From positions 1-34,192 of the forward strand of contig JAUIFC010000021.1 in the NCBI GenBank assembly GCA_030429455.1: a DNA stretch of 34,192 bases, given 5' to 3'. Origin of the DNA: Bacteroidia bacterium (GTDB lineage: Bacteria; Bacteroidota; Bacteroidia; Flavobacteriales; Flavobacteriaceae). The translations under genes and the position numbers were made by a program. The notes under the pieces were generated by a model that saw only the letters and a list, made by a program, of their open reading frames with translations, was not told where the DNA came from and did not search any database. Of the stretch, positions 17,950-26,096 are shown piece after piece. The stretch's first letter is position 1. Each line of letters opens with the position of its first letter.

Positions 17950-18689
17950 TGTCTGAAATATTTGAAGATAATCAAGAAACAAAATTTTCTTGCTTTTGTA
18001 AAGCACTAAGTCTTAAATCTCCGGAAGACTTTCTAGTCAAAATAAGGCAAAAATTCGCAGGCCTATTAATTGCAAAAGAAATGTATAACGAAGCAAAATA
18101 TGAGATTAAGAAAGTCATAGACACAAGAAATAAACACGGTTGGAATTTACCTCCAATTATAAATCAATGGGTCAGTCAAGAATGGTATATAAAAGCAACT
18201 GAAAAAGATAATAAGACTTTATATAGAACCCATAAAACAAAAGCAGAAGAGATTTTATACCAAGATATTCAGGAAGACATTGTTGCTGTAGAGTTTGTTA
18301 ACAGCAATAAAAAAATACTCAACTTTATAATTAATAAAGATAAACATGGCTTTTTTAAATACCCTAGTCAATTGGATAATCCAAAGGTTGGGGATATATT
18401 AAAGGTAAGATTTAATAAATTCAGTATAAATAGTATTTCAAAAATATACACAGCTAGAAAAATTAGTTCCGATACTGCAATTGAAGCCATAAAGTCATTT
18501 GAGGGATGGTTTGAAAGAATACCAAACAAGAACTTTGGATTTGTGGATGATATTTTTATCAATTCAGAGGTTATTAATAAATATAATTTAGACGATAGTC
18601 AAATGTTAAAAGGTAAAGCCGTATTATCTTATGATAAAAGTAAAGAAAAATATGGCTGGAAATGTTTTGAAGTCAGCAAATCTTCTTAG
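17946..18689 (+). CDS. TPR/cold-shock (S1-like) protein, C-terminal part of a split gene
   Basis: A 247-aa frame starting at GTG 17946 or ATG 17949, overlapping the stop of the previous frame. The first ~70 residues continue helical repeats (LLIAKEMYNEAKYEIKKVIDTR). Two OB-type segments follow: residues ~98-160 (EDIVAVEFVNSNKKILNFII...GDILKVRF) and residues ~178-247, which resemble a cold-shock/S1 domain (FEGWFERIPNKNFGFVDDIF...KGKAVLSYDK). Such domains bind single-stranded nucleic acid. It is probably the second half of one TPR-S1-like partner of the RecD-like helicase. If truly separate, the start-stop overlap would couple it to the upstream frame. Operator D begins directly after its stop codon. 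Confidence 0.75.
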   Translation: MMSEIFEDNQETKFSCFCKALSLKSPEDFLVKIRQKFAGLLIAKEMYNEAKYEIKKVIDTRNKHGWNLPPIINQWVSQEWYIKATEKDNKTLYRTHKTKAEEILYQDIQEDIVAVEFVNSNKKILNFIINKDKHGFFKYPSQLDNPKVGDILKVRFNKFSINSISKIYTARKISSDTAIEAIKSFEGWFERIPNKNFGFVDDIFINSEVINKYNLDDSQMLKGKAVLSYDKSKEKYGWKCFEVSKSS

Positions 18690-18724
18690 ATGCAAATACA
18701 CTGCACACCTCTATCTCATCTTTG
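18690..18724 (+). promoter_or_regulatory. Operator/promoter D, DUF3127 unit
   Basis: ATGCAA-ATACA-CTGCAC (18690-18706), 10 bp, then CATCTTTG (18717-18724) followed by CA. It starts immediately after the preceding stop codon, and the DUF3127 ATG lies 23 bp after the box. Confidence 0.78.
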
Positions 18725-18747
18725 CACAATAATTAAAATAAAACAAC

Positions 18748-19110
18748 ATGGAACTCACAGGAAAAATACGATTAATAGAAGACACCCAAACCTTTAAAAA
18801 CGATTTCAAAAAGCGAAATTTAGTGTTGACTACGGAGGATAGATATCCTCAGTATATTTCTATTGAGTTTTTAAATGATAATACAGCAGTGCTAGATGGC
18901 TTTCAGCCAGAAGATGAGGTTAAGATAGGTATAAACATCCGAGGCAGAGAATGGGTTAACCCACAAGGTGAAACCAAATTTTTTAACTCTATAGTCGGTT
19001 GGCGAATAGAAAAGATAAAAACAGAAAAAACTACAGTACCCGAAGCTACAGTGCCAGACCATGATTTTGATCTGGATGTTGAAGACGATGATGATGGGTT
19101 GCCGTTTTAG
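18748..19110 (+). CDS. DUF3127 protein with SSB-like acidic tail
   Basis: A 120-aa Bacteroidota-type DUF3127 protein, a predicted OB-fold (MELTGKIRLIEDTQTF...KKRNLVLTTEDRYPQYISIEF...VKIGINIRGREW). The C-terminus is strongly acidic and ends DDDDGLPF, closely resembling the DDDIPF tip by which single-stranded DNA-binding proteins recruit partner enzymes. It therefore likely binds ssDNA, or substitutes for SSB, and could dock the nearby helicase. It is the first gene of unit D. DUF3127 genes also occur in phages and mobile elements. Confidence 0.85.
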   Translation: MELTGKIRLIEDTQTFKNDFKKRNLVLTTEDRYPQYISIEFLNDNTAVLDGFQPEDEVKIGINIRGREWVNPQGETKFFNSIVGWRIEKIKTEKTTVPEATVPDHDFDLDVEDDDDGLPF

Positions 19111-19134
19111 ACCTAAACTTTATTTTAATACTAG

Positions 19135-20097
19135 ATGAAAACACTTGAACAAGTCTTACATGCTATTAAAACATTAGATTTTAATGCACTAGTTTTATTA
19201 CTTGATCATAACAAATCCTATATGGATGTTCCAAAAAGTCTATTTCTTGAACGTTTAGAGGAAAGTATAATGGAACAATTAGGCAAAGACTTTAAAGGAT
19301 TTGATAGAGTAATTAAAGGAATTTGTAGCTCATGTAACAAAGGTTGTGATGCCTATAGTTTTCAATCTAAAGGCTATCCGTCGTTAAATTTGTTTTTTGA
19401 AATGCAAAAAGATGAAATCAACGATATATACCTGTGTTGTCATCTCATTCATGATGATGCAACTGAAGAGTTTATTGATTTTTTCTTTTACAAAGAGGAA
19501 ACAGAACGTTTTATTCCAACAGAAAGATATTTGTTTGATAAACAAAGGGCAGATCAAGCTGTTGAAGAATTTAATAAAATGACCAAAGACAAATATGTTG
19601 CCATAGAAAATCTATTCTATTGGAATGAAAAATTTAAAGATTTAACAGACGCTTTTGGTTGGCATCATGGCTATCATCCGTATAAGTATTTAGTTGAATT
19701 TGATTCAATATGTCGAGATATATGTGATTTTGTAGAACTGTATGAAACCGTGAATACAGCTAAAAAAGCCATGCGAGAATACAAAAAAATAGCCAACGAA
19801 AAAGACCTTGTCGTATGGTTATTTAAATACCAGAGGAGTTTGGTGTACGATAAATTTGAAGGGATAGGGGATTGGATGAAAACAGGTTTTTTAAAGTTTA
19901 AATTGATTCCTGACTTAATTGTAGATTGTACAGAATGTATGGATGCTTTTGAGTTTAGTTTAGTATTTACAAAGGAGCGTTACAGGCTTAAAGTGAAATA
20001 TCAACGAGAAGGTGAAGACTATGATGGAATTATGTACGATTTAAAAACTTACTTAAGGTTTCGTAACAAGTATCTAGATATTTTACCTTCAGATTAG
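19135..20097 (+). CDS. Hypothetical protein with a CxxCxxxC motif, last gene of the island
   Basis: A 320-aa cytoplasmic protein I cannot assign. Visible features are GICSSCNKGCDAYSF (about residues 63-77), whose C-x2-C-x3-C could bind a metal together with the later CC pair in YLCCHLIHDD; an aromatic central segment (FGWHHGYHPYKYLVEFD); and a charged C-terminal half. It starts 24 bp after the DUF3127 stop, so it is in the unit led by operator D. Being co-expressed with an SSB-like protein makes a nucleic-acid-related role plausible, no more. Confidence 0.6.
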   Translation: MKTLEQVLHAIKTLDFNALVLLLDHNKSYMDVPKSLFLERLEESIMEQLGKDFKGFDRVIKGICSSCNKGCDAYSFQSKGYPSLNLFFEMQKDEINDIYLCCHLIHDDATEEFIDFFFYKEETERFIPTERYLFDKQRADQAVEEFNKMTKDKYVAIENLFYWNEKFKDLTDAFGWHHGYHPYKYLVEFDSICRDICDFVELYETVNTAKKAMREYKKIANEKDLVVWLFKYQRSLVYDKFEGIGDWMKTGFLKFKLIPDLIVDCTECMDAFEFSLVFTKERYRLKVKYQREGEDYDGIMYDLKTYLRFRNKYLDILPSD

Positions 20098-20521
20098 CCC
20101 GCTATTATAGATTTAATAATAGTAAAAAAATACCTCAAACAATAAAATAATATCTATGACCTACAGCGAAAATTCACAAAGTTTGTTACAATAAAGATAT
20201 AAGGAATGGAGTAATCCTATTGCCTTAATTTCAGTATTGAAAAATATTATTGATGATAAATTTAATTGCTGAATTCATAAAAAGAAAAAAATTAACTCTC
20301 CCAGATAATTTGAATAAATTTTAGATGCCAAACCTCCAACAACTCTTCAACCAAATTCACCTTTACAGACAGGGATTATTAAAAGTTGCTTAATAAGTGA
20401 GGATATCAGCGATATTACAGTATACGAACAAAAGAAGCAGGTATTTATATTTATAAGAGACTGTAAATTGAACTCTGTAAAACCCTAAAATGGCCCAATT
20501 TCACCTTAAAATTCCATACAT
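20098..20521 (+). other. Gap at the right edge of the island
   Basis: A hairpin CTATTAT/ATAATAG (20102-20108 and 20116-20122) just after the last stop codon may end transcription, though no T-run follows. An open frame without a start codon (20318-20488, 56 codons, ending KLNSVKP) may be a gene remnant; I do not recognise it. No integrase, tRNA or direct-repeat attachment site was found. Confidence 0.4.
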
Positions 20522-20527
20522 TTGAGC

Positions 20528-21040
20528 ATGAAAAAAATCTTTATTTTACTTTCGATTATTTCGGTAGGCTTAAACTGTGTCGCTCAAGACATTCCAGCGT
20601 CATTTTTAGGAAATTATAAAGGGGAATTGCAAATTTATGCGCCACAATTGGTCAATACATTGGACATGGAATTCGAAGTTTCCAAAACAGATACAATAGG
20701 GAGATACAATTACATTTTGACCTACCATGCAGAACCGCAATCGGATATTAGAAACTATAAACTCATTGCCAAGGACAGCTTGAAAAGTGTATTTACCTTA
20801 GATGAAAATAACGGCATTAAAATTCCTACAACATACATTAACAACACCTTACAATCCTTCTTCAAAGTACAACACAGCTTATTAACCATAAAAATTGCGT
20901 TTAAAAACAATGCTGCCGATTTTGAAATCAGTATGGCAAACACAAAGCAAGTCGATTCTACTCAAACCTACGACGGCCAATTTAAAGTAGAAGGTTTTCC
21001 TATAGGCACCTATCAGATTGCTAAACTTAAAAAGCAATAA
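20528..21040 (+). CDS. Secreted hypothetical protein
   Basis: A 170-aa protein with a signal peptide (MKKIFILLSIISVGLNCVAQ) and a beta-rich mature domain beginning DIPASFLGNYKGELQIY, resembling small lipocalin-like or fatty-acid-binding-like periplasmic proteins of flavobacteria. The ATG at 20528 is preferred over the TTG at 20522. A perfect -7 box TACATTTG lies at 20517-20524, only 3 bp before the ATG. If that is the real promoter, the mRNA would be leaderless or nearly so; otherwise the box is fortuitous. Confidence 0.7.
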   Translation: MKKIFILLSIISVGLNCVAQDIPASFLGNYKGELQIYAPQLVNTLDMEFEVSKTDTIGRYNYILTYHAEPQSDIRNYKLIAKDSLKSVFTLDENNGIKIPTTYINNTLQSFFKVQHSLLTIKIAFKNNAADFEISMANTKQVDSTQTYDGQFKVEGFPIGTYQIAKLKKQ

Positions 21041-21155
21041 GGCCGTTAAGGCGATAAGTTTTATTATAAAAGGTATAAACACGTAATTATGTCAGTGTTT
21101 TACGGACATGGACTAAAATTTGATTTTAGAAAATTAAATTTTTAAAAAAATTCTT

Positions 21156-21842
21156 ATGGTTTACATTCTTATGATAGGAATATTTTTAGCGAGCATGATT
21201 GTAAGTCAAACGCTAAGAGCTAAGGTAAAAAAATATTCACAAATACGATTAGAAAATGGCATGACTGGCGCACAAATTGCAGCCAAAATGCTCTCAGATC
21301 ACGGCATATACGATGTTCAAGTTATTTCTACTCCAGGTAGATTAACAGACCATTACGACCCCAAGAAAAAAACAGTAAACTTAAGCGAAAGTGTTTACAA
21401 TCAGCGGCATGCTGCAGCTGCAGCTGTTGCGGCTCATGAAGTTGGACATGCGGTACAACATGCAAAAGCTTACAAATGGCTAACCATGAGAAGTGATTTG
21501 GTGCCATTCGTGAGTGTTGCCTCAAATTATAGCCAATGGGTCATTTTTGGAGGAATTATGCTTATGGGTGTTGTTTCCGCGGGATTGGGTCAAATGGTAC
21601 TTTTGGCAGGGATCATCATGTTTGCTTTAGGAACTCTATTTAGTTTTGTAACTTTACCGGTCGAATACGATGCCAGCAATAGAGCTTTAGCGTGGTTAAA
21701 GAATAATGCTATTGTCACTGCTGATGAATATAGACATGCTGAAGACAGTCTGAAATGGGCAGCTAGAACCTATGTTGTAGCAGCCATTGGCTCTTTAGCA
21801 ACATTGTTATATTACATCATGGTATTTTTAAGAAGAGAATAA
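21156..21842 (+). CDS. YugP-type membrane zinc metallopeptidase
   Basis: A 228-aa protein of the neutral zinc metallopeptidase family (YugP-like, PF04298). The zinc site HEVGH (H94-E95-x-x-H98) lies in VAAHEVGHAVQH. One membrane segment is at the N-terminus (residues ~1-18), two follow the active site (~120-165), and one is at the C-terminus (~205-225). It probably cleaves membrane or membrane-proximal proteins at the cytoplasmic membrane. The following hemE starts 3 bp after the stop codon, so the two are cotranscribed. Confidence 0.88.
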   Translation: MVYILMIGIFLASMIVSQTLRAKVKKYSQIRLENGMTGAQIAAKMLSDHGIYDVQVISTPGRLTDHYDPKKKTVNLSESVYNQRHAAAAAVAAHEVGHAVQHAKAYKWLTMRSDLVPFVSVASNYSQWVIFGGIMLMGVVSAGLGQMVLLAGIIMFALGTLFSFVTLPVEYDASNRALAWLKNNAIVTADEYRHAEDSLKWAARTYVVAAIGSLATLLYYIMVFLRRE

Positions 21843-21845
21843 TTT

Positions 21846-22886
21846 ATGTTAAAGAACGATTTATTTCTCCGTGCGTTAAATGGAGAAACAGTAGAACGGC
21901 CACCAGTATGGATGATGCGTCAGGCAGGACGCTATCTTCCTGACTTTATGAAACTTAAAGAAAAATACGATTTCTTTACACGTTGTCAAACCCCAGAGTT
22001 GGCCACCGAAATAACCGTTATGCCGATTGACCAAGTTGGAGTAGATGCCGCCATTTTGTTTAGCGATATCCTAGTGGTTCCTCAAGCCATGGATATTGAC
22101 GTGGAGATGAAAGCTGGTGTTGGGCCTTGGTTGCCAAAACCGACCAACTCCGAAGAGCGCATTTTAGAAGTTCAAGTTCCAGATGTTTATGAACGCTTAA
22201 ATTATGTTTTTGAGGCCATAAAACTGACAAAACAAGAACTAAATGACAGAGTGCCGCTAATTGGCTTCGCAGGTTCGCCTTGGACTATATTTTGCTATTG
22301 TGTGCAGGGTCAAGGATCTAAAAATTTTGATAAAGCAAAAGCCATGTGTTTTTCTAGACCGGACTTGGCGCATAACTTATTACAAAAAATTACAGACACA
22401 ACTATCGCTTACCTAAAGGCAAAAGTGGAAGCGGGTGTCAATGCCGTTCAGGTTTTTGATTCTTGGGGCGGCATGTTATCTCCTATAGATTACCAAGAGT
22501 TCTCGTGGCAATACATTCAACAAATTATTGATGCATTAAAGGAAGATATCCCAGTTATTGCTTTTGGTAAAGGTTGCTGGTTTGCGTTAGAAAAAATGTC
22601 AACATCTGGTGCTGCGGCTTTGGGTGTCGATTGGACGTGTTCTCCTCAAACCGCACGAAAATTGACAAACAGCAGCATAACACTTCAAGGTAATTTTGAT
22701 CCGTCACGCCTGTTATCTCCTCCAAAGGTGATTACAAAAATGGTTCATCAGATGATAGACGAGTTTGGGAAAGACAAATATGTTGCCAATTTAGGTCATG
22801 GTATTTTACCAAATATTCCAGTGCCTCACGCCCAAGCATTTGTCGATGCGGTGAAAAGTTATGAAGAGAAAAAAATTATGTTCTAA
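21846..22886 (+). CDS. hemE: Uroporphyrinogen decarboxylase
   Basis: A 346-aa enzyme that removes four carboxyl groups from uroporphyrinogen III to give coproporphyrinogen III in haem synthesis. The signature [16 protein letters not shown] near the N-terminus contains the substrate-binding arginines, and [28 protein letters not shown] and LGHGILPN are characteristic. Length is normal for the family. It is cytoplasmic. It lies 3 bp after the YugP peptidase gene; its downstream region is occupied by MITE copy 3. Confidence 0.96.
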   Translation: MLKNDLFLRALNGETVERPPVWMMRQAGRYLPDFMKLKEKYDFFTRCQTPELATEITVMPIDQVGVDAAILFSDILVVPQAMDIDVEMKAGVGPWLPKPTNSEERILEVQVPDVYERLNYVFEAIKLTKQELNDRVPLIGFAGSPWTIFCYCVQGQGSKNFDKAKAMCFSRPDLAHNLLQKITDTTIAYLKAKVEAGVNAVQVFDSWGGMLSPIDYQEFSWQYIQQIIDALKEDIPVIAFGKGCWFALEKMSTSGAAALGVDWTCSPQTARKLTNSSITLQGNFDPSRLLSPPKVITKMVHQMIDEFGKDKYVANLGHGILPNIPVPHAQAFVDAVKSYEEKKIMF

Positions 22887-22897
22887 ATTAATAGTTA

Positions 22898-23188
22898 GGG
22901 TCTGCTGAAAAAGTCTGTCGTATGCCAGATTCAAGGCGACAAGACGCAGATGTATTATCATACTTCAAGTCGAAGGCAACGAAGAAGATCGCATGCGACA
23001 GACTAACATAAATCTAGTTTAGAACCTGATTAGTAATAATTTTTAGTAAGAACTATAAATCCTAGTGACCTAAATTAAATTGGTGCAAGAAAATATTCTG
23101 ATTTTTATTGAAAAACCTTGCATTTATTCGTTTGTTGTAACTTTTCATACATTGTAAAACATGTAATGATGTGTTTTTCAGTAGACCC
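22898..23188 (+). mobile_element. MITE copy 3 (291 bp) between hemE and fbp
   Basis: Same element and orientation as the copies at 3772 and 7083; TIRs GGGTCTGCTGAAAAA and TTTTTCAGTAGACCC (14 of 15 paired), TA at 22896-22897 and 23189-23190. It lies between convergent genes and its last base supplies the G of the fbp TAG stop codon. Confidence 0.86.
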
Positions 23189-24189
23189 TACTTAGACATA
23201 AACTCCTCAGCTTTTTCAACCATCTTTTTGCTTCCACAGAAGAAAGGCACACGTTCGTGTAGCTCTGTGGGTTGTATATCCATAATGCGCTGAAAACCAT
23301 CACTTGCTTTTCCTCCAGCTTGTTCGACGATAAAAGCCATTGGATTACATTCGTACAGGAGTCTTAATTTTCCATTTTCGGCTTTAGAGCTTTTTGGATA
23401 CATGTAAATTCCTCCTTTAATCATGTTACGGTGGATGTCCGAAACGAGCGAACCAATATACCTAGAGGTGTAAGGCCGATCGCCTTCTTCCTCTTGGCAG
23501 TACTTGATGTATTTTTTTACACCAATTGGAAAATGGATATAATTCCCTTCGTTCACTGAATAGATGCGGCCTGATTCAGGAAATTGCATATTTGGATGCG
23601 AAAGGTAATACGTGCCGATGGCAGGATTGAGTGTAAAGCCGTTTACACCATGACCAGTAGTATAAACCAACATCGTTGAGGTCCCGTAAATGATATATCC
23701 TGCCGCTACTTGTTGATGTCCTGGTTGCAAAAAGTCCTTTAATTGTACAGGTTCTCCGGCAGGTGTGATGCGTCTGTAAATCGAAAAAATTGTTCCTACC
23801 GAAACATTAACATCTATATTGGAGCTGCCATCCAAAGGATCCATTAATACGACATATTTGTTGTCATGATTTTCGTTATGGCCTTTAACCGTTATAAAAT
23901 CGTCTTCTTCTTCAGAGGCAATGCCACAAACAATTTCTCTATTAATCAAGGTTTCAATAAACAATTCGTTGGCAAGAACATCAAGCTTTTGTTGGTCTTC
24001 ACCTTGAACATTTGTTTCGCCGTAGGCGCCAGTAATATCGACCAAGCCGGCTTTATTCACCTCATGATTCACCACTTTTGCAGCTAGTCGAATAGAATTT
24101 ATAAGTCGAGAAAGTTCTCCAGACGAATACTGAAATGTTTTTTGGTTTTCGATAATGTATTCTCCGAGGGTTTGGTGTGGTTGTGTCAT
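23188..24189 (-). CDS. fbp: Fructose-1,6-bisphosphatase, class I
   Basis: A 333-aa enzyme of gluconeogenesis that removes the C1 phosphate from fructose 1,6-bisphosphate. The metal-binding signature [19 protein letters not shown] is present, as are [10 protein letters not shown] and the C-terminal substrate segment [25 protein letters not shown]. Length and layout are standard. The stop codon TAG is made from the TA target and the terminal G of the MITE; the C-terminus (AEEFMSK) looks native. Confidence 0.96.
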   Translation of the reverse strand: MTQPHQTLGEYIIENQKTFQYSSGELSRLINSIRLAAKVVNHEVNKAGLVDITGAYGETNVQGEDQQKLDVLANELFIETLINREIVCGIASEEEDDFITVKGHNENHDNKYVVLMDPLDGSSNIDVNVSVGTIFSIYRRITPAGEPVQLKDFLQPGHQQVAAGYIIYGTSTMLVYTTGHGVNGFTLNPAIGTYYLSHPNMQFPESGRIYSVNEGNYIHFPIGVKKYIKYCQEEEGDRPYTSRYIGSLVSDIHRNMIKGGIYMYPKSSKAENGKLRLLYECNPMAFIVEQAGGKASDGFQRIMDIQPTELHERVPFFCGSKKMVEKAEEFMSK

Positions 24190-24211
24190 GACGAAATCGA
24201 TGTAGTTTTTA

Positions 24212-24219
24212 CAAAGCTA
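24212..24219 (-). promoter_or_regulatory. -7 box of fbp
   Basis: On the minus strand the sequence is TAGCTTTG, a full match to TAnnTTTG, 22 bp upstream of the fbp ATG. The -33 region is AT-rich without a clean TTG. Confidence 0.55.
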
Positions 24220-24286
24220 AAAAAAGTTAATAAAACGTTATAAATTATCTAATGTTAATTCGTCATGATATGACCAATCTCATATC

Positions 24287-24294
24287 TATTTTTG
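24287..24294 (+). promoter_or_regulatory. -7 box of the GNAT-led operon
   Basis: TATTTTTG matches TAnnTTTG and is 23 bp upstream of the acetyltransferase ATG. It would drive the four-gene operon ending at 28302. Confidence 0.5.
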
Positions 24295-24317
24295 CCTTTA
24301 CCTCTTAATTCGATCGT

Positions 24318-24788
24318 ATGGAATATAAAATTCGTTTTGCACAATCTTCCGATGCCGATGATATCATGAGCTTGATTCAAGAATTGGCAGACTTTGAAAA
24401 GGAACCTGATGCAGTAATCATCAATGCAGAATACCTGTCGGTACATGGGTTTGGCGAAAACCCTGCTTTTCGTTGTTTTCTTGCAGAAGATGAGAACAAC
24501 AACATTTTAGGCATGGCGTTGTTTTACCACAGATTTTCCACTTGGAAAGGGCTAACCTTTCATTTGGAAGATTTAATTGTCAAACAACAGTATAGAAAAC
24601 TGGGCGTAGGAAAAGCTCTTTTCGAAGCATTTCTCAATCATGCAAAGGAGAAAAAGGTAAACCGTGCAGAATGGGTCGTTTTGGATTGGAACACAAACGC
24701 TATAGAGTTTTATAAATCCTACAATGCAACAATTTTGGACGATTGGAAAACAGTCCAAATGGATAAAGAAACGATAGAAAATTTATAA
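24318..24788 (+). CDS. GNAT N-acetyltransferase, diamine acetyltransferase-like
   Basis: A 156-aa GCN5-type acetyltransferase. The acetyl-CoA pyrophosphate loop is visible as QYRKLGVGKALF (Q/RxxGxG/A type), preceded by FSTWKGLTFHLEDLIV, which closely resembles the spermidine/spermine and thialysine acetyltransferase branch. The likely reaction is acetylation of a polyamine or a lysine-like amine with acetyl-CoA; the exact substrate is not determined. First gene of an operon, with the aspartate kinase 8 bp downstream. Confidence 0.85.
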   Translation: MEYKIRFAQSSDADDIMSLIQELADFEKEPDAVIINAEYLSVHGFGENPAFRCFLAEDENNNILGMALFYHRFSTWKGLTFHLEDLIVKQQYRKLGVGKALFEAFLNHAKEKKVNRAEWVVLDWNTNAIEFYKSYNATILDDWKTVQMDKETIENL

Positions 24789-24796
24789 GTTGACAA

Positions 24797-26053
24797 ATGC
24801 ACGTATATAAATTTGGTGGTGCGTCGGTTAAAGATGCAAAAGGCGTAAGAAATGTGGCCAAAGTCATTCGGTTAATGGGCGAAAAAAACAAGTTGATTGT
24901 TATTTCTGCCATGGGAAAAACGACCAATGCTTTAGAAAAAATTATTGAATTATACTTTAGCAAGGATGAAAACCTAACATTTGAAGTTGAAAACTTAAGA
25001 CAATTTCATCATCAAATTTTAGCCGATCTTTTCAACAATCCACACCATCCTTCGTACACAAAAGTAAATTACTTTTTTGACGAATTAAGCATTTTTTTAA
25101 GACGAAACAAATCTCCAAACTACGATTTTGTTTACGATCAAGTGGTGGCTTTTGGAGAGCTTATAAGCACGAGCATTGTTAGTCTGTATCTTCAAGAAGA
25201 AGGCATTGATAATGTGTGGCACGATTGCCGTAATCTTATTCATACCGACAACACCTACAGAGACGCCGATGTCCATTGGGAACAAACGCAACACAACATC
25301 AATGCGCATATCAATACAGACGAGCTAAACATCACACAAGGATTTATCGGTTCGGATGGTAATAATTTTACGACCACTTTAGGACGTGAAGGCAGCGATT
25401 ATACTGCAGGAATATTTGCCTATTGTCTTAATGCCGAAGGGGTTACAATATGGAAAGATGTTCCAGGTGTGCTCAATGGCGATCCAAATGTGTTTGAAAA
25501 CACGACCTTATTAAACCAAATTTCATACGAAGAAGCGATAGAATTGGCATTTTTCGGGGCGTCTGTAATTCATCCAAAAACGCTTCAACCTTTAAAGCAA
25601 AAAGAAATACCACTGTACGTCAAGTCGTTTTATGACCCAAAATCTCCAGGGACATGTGTAAAAAAAGGCGAAGCCATTCAACCTGAAATTCCCTGTTATA
25701 TTGTGAAAAACAACTTGATCCTATTGTCTCTGTCCAGTTTGGATTTTTCATTTTTTGTTGAAGAAAATATCAGCGAAATTTTTTCTTTGTTTCATAAATA
25801 CCAAATTAAAGTCGACCTGATACAAAATTCTGCCATTAGTTTTTCCGTTTGTATTGATAACAAATTTAAAAATGCAGAAAAGCTCATAGAGTTGCTGAAA
25901 GCAAAATTTAAAGTCAACTACCATAAAAACATCACACTTTTGACCATTCGGCATTACAATGAAAATGTATTGAAGGAGTTGACCAAAGACAAGCATATCC
26001 TGTTAAAACAATTTACAAAACAAACTGCTCAAGTTGTTATCAAACCAATTTAG
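24797..26053 (+). CDS. Aspartate kinase
   Basis: A 418-aa monofunctional kinase phosphorylating aspartate, the first step to lysine, threonine and methionine. The N-terminal signature is KFGGASVKDAKGVRNVA; LGREGSDYTAGIFA and VTIWKDVPGVLNGDPN form the nucleotide and substrate site, followed by EAIELAFFGASVIHPKTLQPL. Residues ~310-418 are a diverged regulatory (ACT-like) region (IPCYIVKNNLILLSLSSLDFSFFVEENI). Many flavobacteria also carry a fused ThrA-type enzyme, so this may be a second isozyme; I leave the symbol blank. Confidence 0.88.
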   Translation: MHVYKFGGASVKDAKGVRNVAKVIRLMGEKNKLIVISAMGKTTNALEKIIELYFSKDENLTFEVENLRQFHHQILADLFNNPHHPSYTKVNYFFDELSIFLRRNKSPNYDFVYDQVVAFGELISTSIVSLYLQEEGIDNVWHDCRNLIHTDNTYRDADVHWEQTQHNINAHINTDELNITQGFIGSDGNNFTTTLGREGSDYTAGIFAYCLNAEGVTIWKDVPGVLNGDPNVFENTTLLNQISYEEAIELAFFGASVIHPKTLQPLKQKEIPLYVKSFYDPKSPGTCVKKGEAIQPEIPCYIVKNNLILLSLSSLDFSFFVEENISEIFSLFHKYQIKVDLIQNSAISFSVCIDNKFKNAEKLIELLKAKFKVNYHKNITLLTIRHYNENVLKELTKDKHILLKQFTKQTAQVVIKPI

Positions 26054-26096
26054 TAATTTGTTTATATTTACATTGTTTTTGTAAACGTTTAAGACT

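Noticed and set aside
10771-20097. Integrated phage or conjugative element
   Set aside because: No integrase, structural, relaxase or attachment-site sequence was seen; only DUF3127 has a loose link to phages.
20318-20488. 56-codon open frame right of the island as a gene
   Set aside because: It has no start codon and no recognisable domain; noted only as a possible remnant.
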